Below, one piece after another: positions 35,534 to 43,697 of a stretch of DNA of 64,000 nucleotides. This stretch comes from Actinophytocola sp044466355 (lineage in GTDB: Bacteria; Actinomycetota; Actinomycetes; Mycobacteriales; Pseudonocardiaceae). Numbering within the stretch: the stretch's first letter is position 1; each line of letters starts with the position of its first letter. The stretch spans positions 434,001 through 498,000 of the forward strand of contig NZ_JBITMQ010000004.1 in assembly GCF_044466355.1 (NCBI RefSeq), given 5' to 3'. A model generated the notes under the pieces. It saw nothing but the letters and a program-made list of their open reading frames with translations, did not search any database and was not told where the DNA came from. The position numbers and the translations under genes were made by a program.

Positions 35534-36967
35534 CTAGAACTGGTAGTACAGGAACGGGCTGAAGGTGCCGGTTGCGACCAGGATCGCGGCGTACAGCAGG
35601 CCTACCGTCATCACGGTGATTCGCATGACGGTGGCCGGTTTGCTGCGGGACGACTCCAGCAGCGGGCCGGTGACCGGGTGGGCGGGCAGGAAGACGATCG
35701 TCAGGGCGAACAGGAGGATCACCAGGCGTTGGTTGGTGAACGCGTCGCCCACCACGTCCGTCAGGCCGGTGAAGTCGGGCAGCAGCATGTGGCCGATCAT
35801 CGTCAGGGCCTGGGACATCTCCGTGGCCCGGAAGAAGACCCAGCCCACGACGACCAGGGCGAGGGTCAGGGCTCGGCGGGCCACGCGGCGGCCGGGGGCG
35901 CTGGGGGCCTCGTCGGTGTGGAAGCCGCGTTCGATGATCAGTAGGGCGCCGTGGTAGAGGCCCCACACGAGGTAGGTCCAGTTCGCGCCGTGCCAGAAGC
36001 CGGTCAGGACGAAGACGACGAACAAGTTGCGGTAGGTCTTGGCCGCGCCGTGGCGGTTGCCGCCCAGCGGGATGTAGACGTAGTCGCGGAACCACCTTGA
36101 CAGGGACATGTGCCAGCGGCGCCAGAACTCCGTGACCGTGACCGACGAGTACGGTCTCGCGAAGTTCTCCGGGAGGCGGAAGCCCAGCATGCGGCCGAGG
36201 CCGATCGCCATGTCCGAGTAGCCCGAGAAGTCGAAGTACAGCTGCAGCGTGTACGTGATCGCGCCCAGCCACGCGATCGCGAACGTCATCTCGTTGCCCG
36301 GCGTGCTGAAGCACGCCTCCACCAGCGGGCTCAGGGAGTCCGCGATGATGACCTTCTTGCACAGCCCCAGGGCGAACCTGGGGAAGCCCGCCGCCACGTC
36401 GTCGAGGCGGTGCGTGCGTTCCTGCGGCAGCTGGTCGGCGATCTCCCGGTACCGGACGATCGGGCCCGCCACCAGTTGCGGGAACATCGCGATGTAGGTC
36501 ACGTACGCGACCGGCTTGCGCAGCGCCGGGCGTTCACCCCGGTAGATGTCCACGACGTACGAGATGTTGTGGAACGTGTAGAAGGAAATGCCGATCGGCA
36601 GCACCAGGTGCGTGATCGGGAAGTCGCCGCCGAAGAGCTGGGCGAAGCCGTTCAGTTGCATGGTGAGGAAGCCCATGTACTTCCACACCACCAGTGACGC
36701 CACGTTGAACGTGATCACCGAGATCAGGAGGACCCGCTTGCGCCGTGCCGCCAGCGCCCACTCGTCGGGTTCCAGGTTCTGGCCCGCGACGAAGTTCACG
36801 GCCATCGTGAGCAGCAGCAACAGCGTCGTCGGGCCGGCGCCCGCGGCGTAGAAGACCAGCGACGACACGGCGACGATGCCGTTGCGCCAGCTCCTCGGCG
36901 CGACCAGGACCGCGCCCAGCACCAGTGGCAGGAAGATCCACAGGAACAACGGGCTGGCGAACGACAC
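35534..36967 (-). CDS. MBOAT-family O-acyltransferase (AlgI-like)
   Basis: 477 residues with about eleven membrane helices. The MBOAT signature is seen in LYFDFSGYSDMAIGLGRMLG, PYSSVTVTEFWRRWHMSLSRWFRDYVYIPLGGN, and FVLTGFWHGANWTYLVWGLYHG (the catalytic His). These enzymes acylate extracellular polysaccharides or lipids. GTG start. AlgI-type enzymes usually have an SGNH/AlgX-type partner in the same operon; none is seen here, since the downstream neighbour is the 303-aa/PIN module. A short gap separates it from rlmB on the same strand. Confidence 0.93.
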   Translation of the reverse strand: MSFASPLFLWIFLPLVLGAVLVAPRSWRNGIVAVSSLVFYAAGAGPTTLLLLLTMAVNFVAGQNLEPDEWALAARRKRVLLISVITFNVASLVVWKYMGFLTMQLNGFAQLFGGDFPITHLVLPIGISFYTFHNISYVVDIYRGERPALRKPVAYVTYIAMFPQLVAGPIVRYREIADQLPQERTHRLDDVAAGFPRFALGLCKKVIIADSLSPLVEACFSTPGNEMTFAIAWLGAITYTLQLYFDFSGYSDMAIGLGRMLGFRLPENFARPYSSVTVTEFWRRWHMSLSRWFRDYVYIPLGGNRHGAAKTYRNLFVVFVLTGFWHGANWTYLVWGLYHGALLIIERGFHTDEAPSAPGRRVARRALTLALVVVGWVFFRATEMSQALTMIGHMLLPDFTGLTDVVGDAFTNQRLVILLFALTIVFLPAHPVTGPLLESSRSKPATVMRITVMTVGLLYAAILVATGTFSPFLYYQF

Positions 36968-37021
36968 GCCCCGACCTCCCCCCGTACCCCTGACGAACCG
37001 CCGCGTTCCCCCCGGCGAAAA

Positions 37022-37984
37022 CTACGTGCGGCCCGCGACCCGTCGCCGCCGGGACACCTCCGCCAGCACCACGCCGGCCGCGACCGACGCGTTCAGCGAC
37101 TCCACACCCGCCGACATCGGGATGGACACCGTCTCGTCGCACGCCTCGCGGACCAGCCTGGACAGCCCCCTGCCCTCCGAGCCGACCACCACGACCAGCG
37201 GGGACGTCGCCAGCGACAGGTCGTCGACCGTGATCGACCCGTCCGCGTCCAGGCCCACCACCATCAGGCCCTCCGCCGCGTACTGGCGCAACGTCCGCGT
37301 CAGGTTCGTCGCCACCGCCACCGGGATCTTCGCCGCCGTGCCCGCCGACGTCCGCCACGCCACCGCGGTGATGCCCGCGCTGCGCCGCTGCGGGAGCAGC
37401 ACCCCGTCGGCGCCGAACGCGGCCGCCGAGCGGATCACCGCACCGAGGTTGCGCGGGTCGGTCACGCCGTCCAGCGCCACCAGCAGCGCGGGCTCCGACG
37501 AGTCCTGGGCCGCTGCCAGCAGCTCATCGGGGTGCGCGTACTCGAACGGCGGCATCTGCAGCGCCAGCCCCTGGTGCAGCGCGCCGCCCGTGAGCCGGTC
37601 CAGCTCCGGCTTCGCGACCTCCAGCACCGAGATGCCCCGGTCCGCGGCCAGCCGCACCGCCTCGGTCACCCGTTCGTCCGCGTCCACGCCCAGCTGCACG
37701 TACAGCGCCATGGTCGGCACCATCGCGCGCAGGCACTCGACCACCGGGTTGCGGCCGGCGACGAGCTCGGACGTCGGCTTGTCCTTCGCCGCGGCACGGC
37801 GTTGCTGCTGCTTCTGCTGGGCCGCGGCCCGCCGCTGCGCTGGGTGGCCGGGACGCATGGTCGCGCGCGGCGTGGGGCCCTTGCCTTCCAGGCCCTTCGA
37901 CTTCTGGCCGCCGGAACCGGTGACCGCGCCCTTCTTGGTCCCAGGTTTGCGCATGGCGCCCTTGCGCCTCGAGTTGCCCGCCAC
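37022..37984 (-). CDS. rlmB: 23S rRNA (guanosine-2'-O)-methyltransferase, TrmH/SpoU family
   Basis: 320 residues. A basic, Lys/Arg-rich N-terminal extension (about 1-70) precedes the substrate-binding domain starting LVAGRNPVVECLRA and the SPOUT knot: LDGVTDPRNLGAVIRSAAAFGADGVLLP (motif 1), VVVVGSEGRGLSRLVREACD (motif 2) and IPMSAGVESLNASVAAGVVLAE (motif 3). It uses SAM to methylate ribose. GTG start five bases after the cysS stop, so likely co-transcribed, as in other actinobacteria (Rv3579c-Rv3580c). Confidence 0.95.
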   Translation of the reverse strand: MAGNSRRKGAMRKPGTKKGAVTGSGGQKSKGLEGKGPTPRATMRPGHPAQRRAAAQQKQQQRRAAAKDKPTSELVAGRNPVVECLRAMVPTMALYVQLGVDADERVTEAVRLAADRGISVLEVAKPELDRLTGGALHQGLALQMPPFEYAHPDELLAAAQDSSEPALLVALDGVTDPRNLGAVIRSAAAFGADGVLLPQRRSAGITAVAWRTSAGTAAKIPVAVATNLTRTLRQYAAEGLMVVGLDADGSITVDDLSLATSPLVVVVGSEGRGLSRLVREACDETVSIPMSAGVESLNASVAAGVVLAEVSRRRRVAGRT

Positions 37985-37988
37985 CGGT

Positions 37989-39371
37989 TCAGCCGTCCTT
38001 CAAAGTCCATTGTGGACCGTCGGGGGTGTCCTCGACGGTGATGCCCGCGGCCAGCAGGCGGTCGCGCACCGAGTCGGCGGTCGCGAAGTCCTTGGCCTTG
38101 CGTGCCCGCTGTCGCTGCTCGAGCAGATCGCGCACCAGTGCGTCCAGCGCGGTCAGCGCCCCGGTGTCCACTGTGGACGACGTCCACGTGAGCGGGTCCA
38201 GGCCAAGCACGGCCATCTGCCCGCGCACCGCCGCGGCCGCGGCCAGCGCGCCCGCCTCGTCGCCGCCGTCGAGCGCCGTGAAGCCCTGCCGCACCGTGTT
38301 GTGCACGACGGCGAGCGCGGCGGGCGTGCCGAGGTCGTCGTCCATCGCGGCGGTGAACTCGGGGCCCGGCTCGCCGAGCGACACCGCGCCGAGCCGCGAG
38401 CCGACCCGCTGCACGAACGACTCGATCCGCTCGTGGGCACGCACCGACTCGTCCAGCGCGTCCGTCGAGAACTCGATGACCGAGCGGTAGTGCGGTGCCA
38501 CGAGGTGGTACCGCAGCTCCTGCGGCCGGTACTTCTCCGTCAGCGCGGGGATCGACACGACGTTGCCGAGCGACTTCGACATCTTCTCGCCCGCCATGCC
38601 GACGAGGCCGTTGTGCATCCAGAACCGCGCGAACGGGTCGCCCGCCGCACGTGACTGGGCCAGTTCGTTCTCGTGGTGCGGGAACACGAGGTCGTGCCCG
38701 CCGCCGTGCACGTCGAACTCGCTGCCGAGGTACGTCAGCGCCATCGCCGAGCACTCGAGGTGCCAGCCGGGACGGCCCGCGCCCCACGGCGTCGGCCACG
38801 ACGGCTCACCCGGCCGCCCGCCCTTCCACAGCGTGAAGTCACGCGAGTCCCGCTTGCCCTCGGCCGCGGACTCACCCTGCTGCACCTCGTCGACCTTCTG
38901 GCCGGACAGCGCGCCGTACCCGGGGTAGGAGCGCACGTCGAAGTACACGTCACCGGCCGCCGCGTATGCGTGCCCGGTGTCGATGAGCCGCTGCATCAGC
39001 TCGACCATCTGCGTCACGTGCCCGGTCGCGCGGGGCGCGATCGACGCCGGTAAGCAGCCGAGGACGTCGTAGGCAGCCTCGAACTCGCGCTCGTAGCGCG
39101 CCGACCACTCCCACCACGGACGCTGGTGCTCGCCTGCCTTGCGCAGGATCTTGTCGTCGATGTCCGTGACGTTGCGCACGAGCGTGACGTCCAGGCCCTT
39201 GCGCGCGAGCCAGCGGCGCAGCACGTCGTAGTTCAGCGCGCCACGCATGTGGCCGATGTGGGGCGGTCCCTGCGGCGTGGGCCCACACACGTAGATCGAC
39301 GCCGTTCCGCTGCGCACGGGGTGGAACTCCCGCACACTCCGGCTCGCGGTGTCGAACAGGTGGAGGCTCAC
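37989..39371 (-). CDS. cysS: Cysteinyl-tRNA synthetase
   Basis: 460 residues, the normal length. HIGH motif in GPTPQGPPHIGHMRGAL (about 30-46; the zinc-binding Cys is C29 of YVCGPT), NVTDIDDKIL, PGWHLECSAM and the HGGGHDLVFPHHENE zinc-binding loop, and KMSKS in AGEKMSKSLGNVV (about 265-277). GTG start. The 174-base leader to ispF contains a TAACCT -10-like hexamer near the start and an imperfect GCTGTCT/AGACAGC dyad but no gene. Followed by rlmB. Confidence 0.97.
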   Translation of the reverse strand: MSLHLFDTASRSVREFHPVRSGTASIYVCGPTPQGPPHIGHMRGALNYDVLRRWLARKGLDVTLVRNVTDIDDKILRKAGEHQRPWWEWSARYEREFEAAYDVLGCLPASIAPRATGHVTQMVELMQRLIDTGHAYAAAGDVYFDVRSYPGYGALSGQKVDEVQQGESAAEGKRDSRDFTLWKGGRPGEPSWPTPWGAGRPGWHLECSAMALTYLGSEFDVHGGGHDLVFPHHENELAQSRAAGDPFARFWMHNGLVGMAGEKMSKSLGNVVSIPALTEKYRPQELRYHLVAPHYRSVIEFSTDALDESVRAHERIESFVQRVGSRLGAVSLGEPGPEFTAAMDDDLGTPAALAVVHNTVRQGFTALDGGDEAGALAAAAAVRGQMAVLGLDPLTWTSSTVDTGALTALDALVRDLLEQRQRARKAKDFATADSVRDRLLAAGITVEDTPDGPQWTLKDG

Positions 39372-39545
39372 GGCATGGCTCGGCTTTCGTGGGGTGGGTC
39401 GACCAGAGGTACAGGTTAGTCGCCGGGAGCGAGAGCGAAGGAGCGGGCGCTGTCTGGACTGAGGAGCGCGCGCAGGCGCGAGGAACGAGCGCCGAGCACG
39501 CGACGAGGGAAGACAGCGTCTCAGCGGATGAGCGGAGCGACCCGT

Positions 39546-40022
39546 TCAACGCGGTAGGACACAGGCGGTGGCCACCGCCGCAATGCCCTCGCCGCGGCCG
39601 GTCAGGCCGAGTCCGTCGGTCGTGGTGCCGGACACCGCGACGTCCCCGCCCGCCGCCTTCGACAGCACCTCCTGCGCCTCCTCGCGGCGCTTGCTGATCT
39701 TGGGGGCGTTGCCGATGACCTGCACGACCGCGTTCCCGAGCACGTAGCCCGCCGCCTCGACGCGGGACCGGACCTCGGCCAGCAGCTCGACGCCGTGCGC
39801 GCCGGACCAGCGCGGGTCGCCGGTGCCGAACACGGCGCCGAGGTCGCCGAGGCCGACGGCGGACAGCATCGCGTCGCACAGGGCGTGCGCGGCCACGTCC
39901 CCGTCGGAGTGGCCCGCGCAGCCGTCGACACCGTCCCAGCGCAGGCCCGCGATCCAGCACTCGCGGCCGGCCTCGATCGGGTGCACGTCCGTGCCGATGC
40001 CGACCCTCGGTGTCATCGTCAC
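39546..40022 (-). CDS. ispF: 2-C-methyl-D-erythritol 2,4-cyclodiphosphate synthase
   Basis: MEP isoprenoid pathway, cyclising CDP-ME-2-phosphate. 158 residues. Metal ligands in GTDVHPI (Asp and His, about 10-12) and the GHSDGDVAAHALCDA block (about 37-51), plus TTTDGLG with the CMP-binding Thr/Asp region. The GTG at 40022 overlaps the ispD stop (GTGA); an ATG two codons later (40016) is an alternative start. ispD and ispF are adjacent and coupled, the usual actinobacterial order after carD. Confidence 0.97.
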   Translation of the reverse strand: MTMTPRVGIGTDVHPIEAGRECWIAGLRWDGVDGCAGHSDGDVAAHALCDAMLSAVGLGDLGAVFGTGDPRWSGAHGVELLAEVRSRVEAAGYVLGNAVVQVIGNAPKISKRREEAQEVLSKAAGGDVAVSGTTTDGLGLTGRGEGIAAVATACVLPR

Positions 40023-40687
40023 CGTGCGAACACCGCCTCGGCCACCGCCAGGTCGAACGGAGTGGTGATCTTCATCGCGGCCACGTCGCCGGGCACGGTG
40101 TGGACCGGCACACCGATCCGCTCGACGAGGCCGGCGTCGTCGGTCGCGACGTCCGCCGCCTCGTAGGCGCGGCGGAGCACGTCGATCGCGAAGCCCTGCG
40201 GAGTCTGGACCGCGCGCAGGTCCGCGCGGCTGGGGGTGTCGACCACCACACCGTCGGCGTCGACGCGTTTGACGGTGTCGGCGACCGGCAGCACGGGCAC
40301 CACCGCTGGCGCGCCCGCGGCCACCGCTTCGGTGACGGAACGCACAAGGGCGGGCGGGGTGAAGGCTCGGGCGGCGTCGTGCACGAGCACGATCTTCGCG
40401 TCCGGGACGTGGTCGAGCGCGGCCAGGAGCGCGAGCCGGACCGACGCGGTGCGGTCGGCACCGCCGGGCACGACGGTGACCGGTTCGAACGACGAGAGGG
40501 CGGCGGTCATCTCCGCCAGATGATCGGAAGGGGCCGCGACGACAACATGCCGCACGCAGCCCGCGTCGAGCAGGCCACGCACGGCATGTGCGACCAAAGG
40601 CAAGCCATGCAGGGAAACCATGGCTTTGGGTCCGGCTGAACCGAGGCGCTCACCCCGCCCCGCAGCGGGGACGAGTGCGACCGTCAC
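40019..40687 (-). CDS. ispD: 2-C-methyl-D-erythritol 4-phosphate cytidylyltransferase
   Basis: Third step of the MEP pathway; transfers CMP from CTP. 222 residues. The nucleotidyltransferase glycine-rich start VALVPAAGRGERLGSAGPKA (the lysine is the catalytic K), DAARAFTPP (D-x-A-R), and TPQGF near 160 are all present. GTG at 40687. Overlaps ispF by 4 bases and is separated from carD by 40 bases on the same strand, matching Rv3581c-Rv3583c. Confidence 0.97.
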   Translation of the reverse strand: MTVALVPAAGRGERLGSAGPKAMVSLHGLPLVAHAVRGLLDAGCVRHVVVAAPSDHLAEMTAALSSFEPVTVVPGGADRTASVRLALLAALDHVPDAKIVLVHDAARAFTPPALVRSVTEAVAAGAPAVVPVLPVADTVKRVDADGVVVDTPSRADLRAVQTPQGFAIDVLRRAYEAADVATDDAGLVERIGVPVHTVPGDVAAMKITTPFDLAVAEAVFAR

Positions 40688-40727
40688 AGTGGACTCGTTA
40701 TCTCGTTGTGTGCTGCTGCGGCGGCGA

Positions 40728-41219
40728 TCAGACCGACGCCGTGGCGAGGACCTCGTCGAGGATGACCTCGGCCTTGCCCTCGTCGGTGCCCTCGGCCAGC
40801 GCCAGCTCGCTGACCAGGATCTGCCGTGCCTTCGCGAGCATGCGCTTCTCACCGGCGGACAACCCGCGATCCTTCTCGCGCCGCCAGAGGTCGCGCACCA
40901 CTTCGGCCACCTTGTTCACATCGCCGGAGGCGAGCTTCTCGAGGTTGGCCTTGTACCTCCTGGACCAGTTGGTCGGCTCCTCGGTGTGAGGAGCACGCAG
41001 GACATCGAAGACGCGGTTGAGACCCTCCTGGCCCACGACGTCCCGAACGCCCACGATCTCGGCGTTGTCCGCGGGGACGCGTACGGTGAGGTCACCCTGC
41101 GCGACCTTGAGCACGAGGTACTTCTTCTCCTCGCCCTTGATCACACGGGTCTCGATTGCTTCGATGAGTGCGGCACCGTGGTGCGGGTAGACGACGGTCT
41201 CTCCGACCTTGAAAACCAT
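40728..41219 (-). CDS. carD: CarD-family RNA polymerase-binding transcription factor
   Basis: 163 residues. The N-terminal RNA polymerase-interacting Tudor-like domain starts VFKVGETVVYPHHGAALIEAI and continues KKYLVLKVAQGDLTVRVP. The C-terminal helical domain contains TNWSRRYKANLEKLASGD with the conserved Trp that stabilises the open promoter complex, and RDLWRREKDRGLSAGEKRMLAKAR. Nearly identical in layout to mycobacterial CarD, a regulator of rRNA promoters. ATG start with an AGAGGAC ribosome site; a TAAGAT -10-like hexamer (minus strand, 41247-41252) lies just upstream. Confidence 0.97.
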   Translation of the reverse strand: MVFKVGETVVYPHHGAALIEAIETRVIKGEEKKYLVLKVAQGDLTVRVPADNAEIVGVRDVVGQEGLNRVFDVLRAPHTEEPTNWSRRYKANLEKLASGDVNKVAEVVRDLWRREKDRGLSAGEKRMLAKARQILVSELALAEGTDEGKAEVILDEVLATASV

Positions 41220-41505
41220 GTGTCCTCTGCCCCTTTCGCTGACTCCATCTTAACACGAGCCGCGCTGGACCCGTAACGGACCCGGAATCGGTTACCGCAG
41301 GTCAGCGGCCACGTGCGGCCAGGGCCCGGGGTTGACAAATCCGACAGGCCCGTGCTCGGTCCGGGATGGAGATCAATAGCCGGCCGGGAATTCCGGGCCG
41401 TCCGAATAGGACGGTGTGAACGGCGCGGGCGTGACCACTCGGACGTGGCCCGATGTGCTCCCGCTACCCTTCCGCGTGAGTAGGCATGCCCGAGGAAGGA
41501 CCGCG

Positions 41506-42225
41506 ATGGTGAGCCGTCAGACGACCCGACCGCTGCGCAAGCTCGTGCCCGCGGTGGCCATCGGTGCCAGCGCGCTGCTCGGCATCGTCGGCTGCAGCTC
41601 GGGGCAGGTCGCGCAGACGGCCGAGATGCCGCCCGCTGTGAACGGCAACAGCGGCCACGCGGGCGACATCGTGCTGCGCAACGTGCTCGTGGCGTTCCCC
41701 GAGAACGGCGAGTCGTACCAGCAGGGCGACGACGCGCCCCTGCTGCTCTCGATCGTCAACACCGGCACCGACGCCGACGAGCTCGTCGGCGTCACGAGCC
41801 CGGCCGGTGAGGTCGAGCTGATCGGCAACCCGGCCATCCCCGCCGGCACGATGCTGCAGATCGTGCTGCCGGACGAGAACACCTCGGCCACCACCACGAC
41901 CACCTCGGAGTCGGCGCCGTCCTCGGAGACCTCCGGCACGGAGGCGCCCGGCACCGAGACGTCCGGCACCGAGAACTCCGAGACGTCCGGGTCGGAGTCG
42001 CCGTCCGCGACCGGCACGGAGGCACCCTCGGAGACCGCGGCCGTGTCGCCGCCGGTCGTCGGCTCGATGAGCCTGGTGATGAACCTGACCACGGCCCTGC
42101 CGTACGGCAAGAACGTGCCGGTGACGTTCGAGTTCGCCAACTCGGGCACGGTCACGATCGAGCTGCCGGTCGGCGCCCCGGCCACCCCGCGCCCCGAGCC
42201 CGAGGTCGTCGAAGAAGGCCACTGA
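41506..42225 (+). CDS. LpqE-like lipoprotein with a Thr/Ser/Glu-rich insert
   Basis: 239 residues. A lipoprotein signal ends GIVGC (Cys about 30). Two beta-rich blocks (about 50-120 and 180-235), with DIVLRNVLVAFP, LLLSIVNTGTDADELVGVTS and MSLVMNLTTALPYGKNVPVTFEF, resemble the PCuAC-type copper-chaperone fold of LpqE. Between them is a low-complexity stretch of Thr/Ser/Glu/Gly (about 128-175) in repeated TSGTE-like units. The gap from carD is 286 bases with no gene; a lone TTGACA lies at 41332-41337. Divergent from carD, as in mycobacteria (lpqE, Rv3584). Confidence 0.85.
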   Translation: MVSRQTTRPLRKLVPAVAIGASALLGIVGCSSGQVAQTAEMPPAVNGNSGHAGDIVLRNVLVAFPENGESYQQGDDAPLLLSIVNTGTDADELVGVTSPAGEVELIGNPAIPAGTMLQIVLPDENTSATTTTTSESAPSSETSGTEAPGTETSGTENSETSGSESPSATGTEAPSETAAVSPPVVGSMSLVMNLTTALPYGKNVPVTFEFANSGTVTIELPVGAPATPRPEPEVVEEGH

Positions 42226-42282
42226 GGCCGCCGCCGAGGGTCGCTGCGCGTTTTTGTCGGTGGCTGCCTCTAGGTTGGCCGC

Positions 42283-43665
42283 GTGGCGAAGAACGTGCGA
42301 TCGAAACCCGCCTGGCGCTGCGCCGAGTGCGGCAACGAGTCGGCCAAGTGGTACGGCCGCTGTCCCGAGTGCCAGGCGTGGGGCACCCTGGAAGAGGTCG
42401 GGGTGCCCAAGGCCGCGCTGGCCAAGATCGTGGCGGGCGCGCCGAGCGCACCGGCCAGGCCCATCGGCGAGGTGGACGTCGAGGCGGCCAGGGCTCGGCG
42501 CACGGGTGTTTCCGAACTCGACCGCGTGCTCGGCGGGGGCCTCGTCCCGGGCGCGGTGGTGCTGCTCGCGGGCGAACCCGGTGTTGGCAAGTCCACGCTC
42601 CTGCTGGAGGTCGCGTTCCGGTGGGCCGCGCGGGACGGGGCGTCGTCACCCGCGCTGTACGTGACCGGTGAGGAGTCGGCCGGGCAGGTGCGGCTGCGGG
42701 CCGAGCGCACCGGCAACGTGCACGACGCCATGTACCTGGCCGCCGAGAGCGACATCTCGGCGATCCTCGCGCACGTCGACCAGGTCGACCCCGGGCTGCT
42801 CGTCGTCGACTCGGTGCAGACGCTGTCCACGACCGCCGTCGAGGGCACCGCGGGCGGGGTGACGCAGGTCCGCACGGTGACCGCGGCGCTCGTGGCGCTG
42901 GCGAAGGAACGCGGGCTGCCGGTGGTGCTCGTCGGTCACGTCACCAAGGACGGGTCGATCGCGGGCCCCCGCGTGCTGGAACACCTCGTGGACGTCGTGC
43001 TGCACTTCGAGGGCGACCGGCACTCGACGCTGCGGCTCGTGCGCGGCGTGAAGAACCGGTTCGGGCCCGCCGACGAGGTGGGCTGCTTCGAACTCGTCGA
43101 CGACGGGATCCGCGGCGTGCCCGACCCGTCGGGGCTGTTCCTGAACAAGCGGGAGCTGGCCGTGCCGGGCACGGCGGTCACCGTGACGGTCGAGGGGAAG
43201 CGGCCGCTGGTGGGGGAGGTGCAGGCGCTCGTGTCGCGGTCGGCGCTGCCCACACCACGCCGGGCGGTGTCGGGGCTGGACTCGGCCCGGGTGGCGATGG
43301 CGCTCGCGGTGCTGGAGCGACGCGGCGGCATCCGGCTGTCGGACCAGGACGTGTTCGTGGCGACCGTCGGCGGGATGCGGATCACGGAGCCGGTCGCCGA
43401 CCTCGCGTTGACGTTGGCGGTCGCGTCGGCGGCCAGCGGGCGGGCGTTGCCGCCGGACCTGGTGGTGCTGGGCGAGGTGGGGCTCGCCGGCGAGGTGCGG
43501 CGGGTGCACGGGGTCAAGTCACGCCTCGCCGAGGCGGCGCGGCTCGGGTTCGTGAAGGCGCTGATCCCGCCGGACTGCGAGGTGCCGGAAGGGGTGCGGG
43601 CCCGGGTTTGCCCGGACCTCGGGACGGCGCTCGACATCATGGAGGCGGTGGCGCAGGGCAGGTGA
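42283..43665 (+). CDS. radA: DNA repair protein RadA
   Basis: 460 residues. An N-terminal zinc finger (CAECGNESAKWYGRCPECQAW, Cys-x2-Cys-x11-Cys-x2-Cys), RecA-like ATPase with Walker A GEPGVGKST (about 97-105), the KNRFG motif that defines the RadA family (VKNRFGPADEVG), and a C-terminal Lon-like domain (about 285-455). It is a DnaB-like branch-migration helicase. GTG start. In mycobacteria the next gene is disA; here a terminator hairpin and a sigma-factor cluster follow instead. Confidence 0.97.
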   Translation: MAKNVRSKPAWRCAECGNESAKWYGRCPECQAWGTLEEVGVPKAALAKIVAGAPSAPARPIGEVDVEAARARRTGVSELDRVLGGGLVPGAVVLLAGEPGVGKSTLLLEVAFRWAARDGASSPALYVTGEESAGQVRLRAERTGNVHDAMYLAAESDISAILAHVDQVDPGLLVVDSVQTLSTTAVEGTAGGVTQVRTVTAALVALAKERGLPVVLVGHVTKDGSIAGPRVLEHLVDVVLHFEGDRHSTLRLVRGVKNRFGPADEVGCFELVDDGIRGVPDPSGLFLNKRELAVPGTAVTVTVEGKRPLVGEVQALVSRSALPTPRRAVSGLDSARVAMALAVLERRGGIRLSDQDVFVATVGGMRITEPVADLALTLAVASAASGRALPPDLVVLGEVGLAGEVRRVHGVKSRLAEAARLGFVKALIPPDCEVPEGVRARVCPDLGTALDIMEAVAQGR

Positions 43666-43693
43666 GGGTGCCCACGTTCGCGGGCACCCTCAC
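43662..43693. terminator. Bidirectional terminator hairpin between radA and the membrane protein gene
   Basis: GTGAGGGTGCCC (43662-43673) and GGGCACCCTCAC (43682-43693) form a perfect 12-bp stem with an 8-base loop. It begins within the radA stop codon and ends just before the stop of the convergent gene. There is no U-tract. Confidence 0.85.
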
Positions 43694-43697
43694 GACC

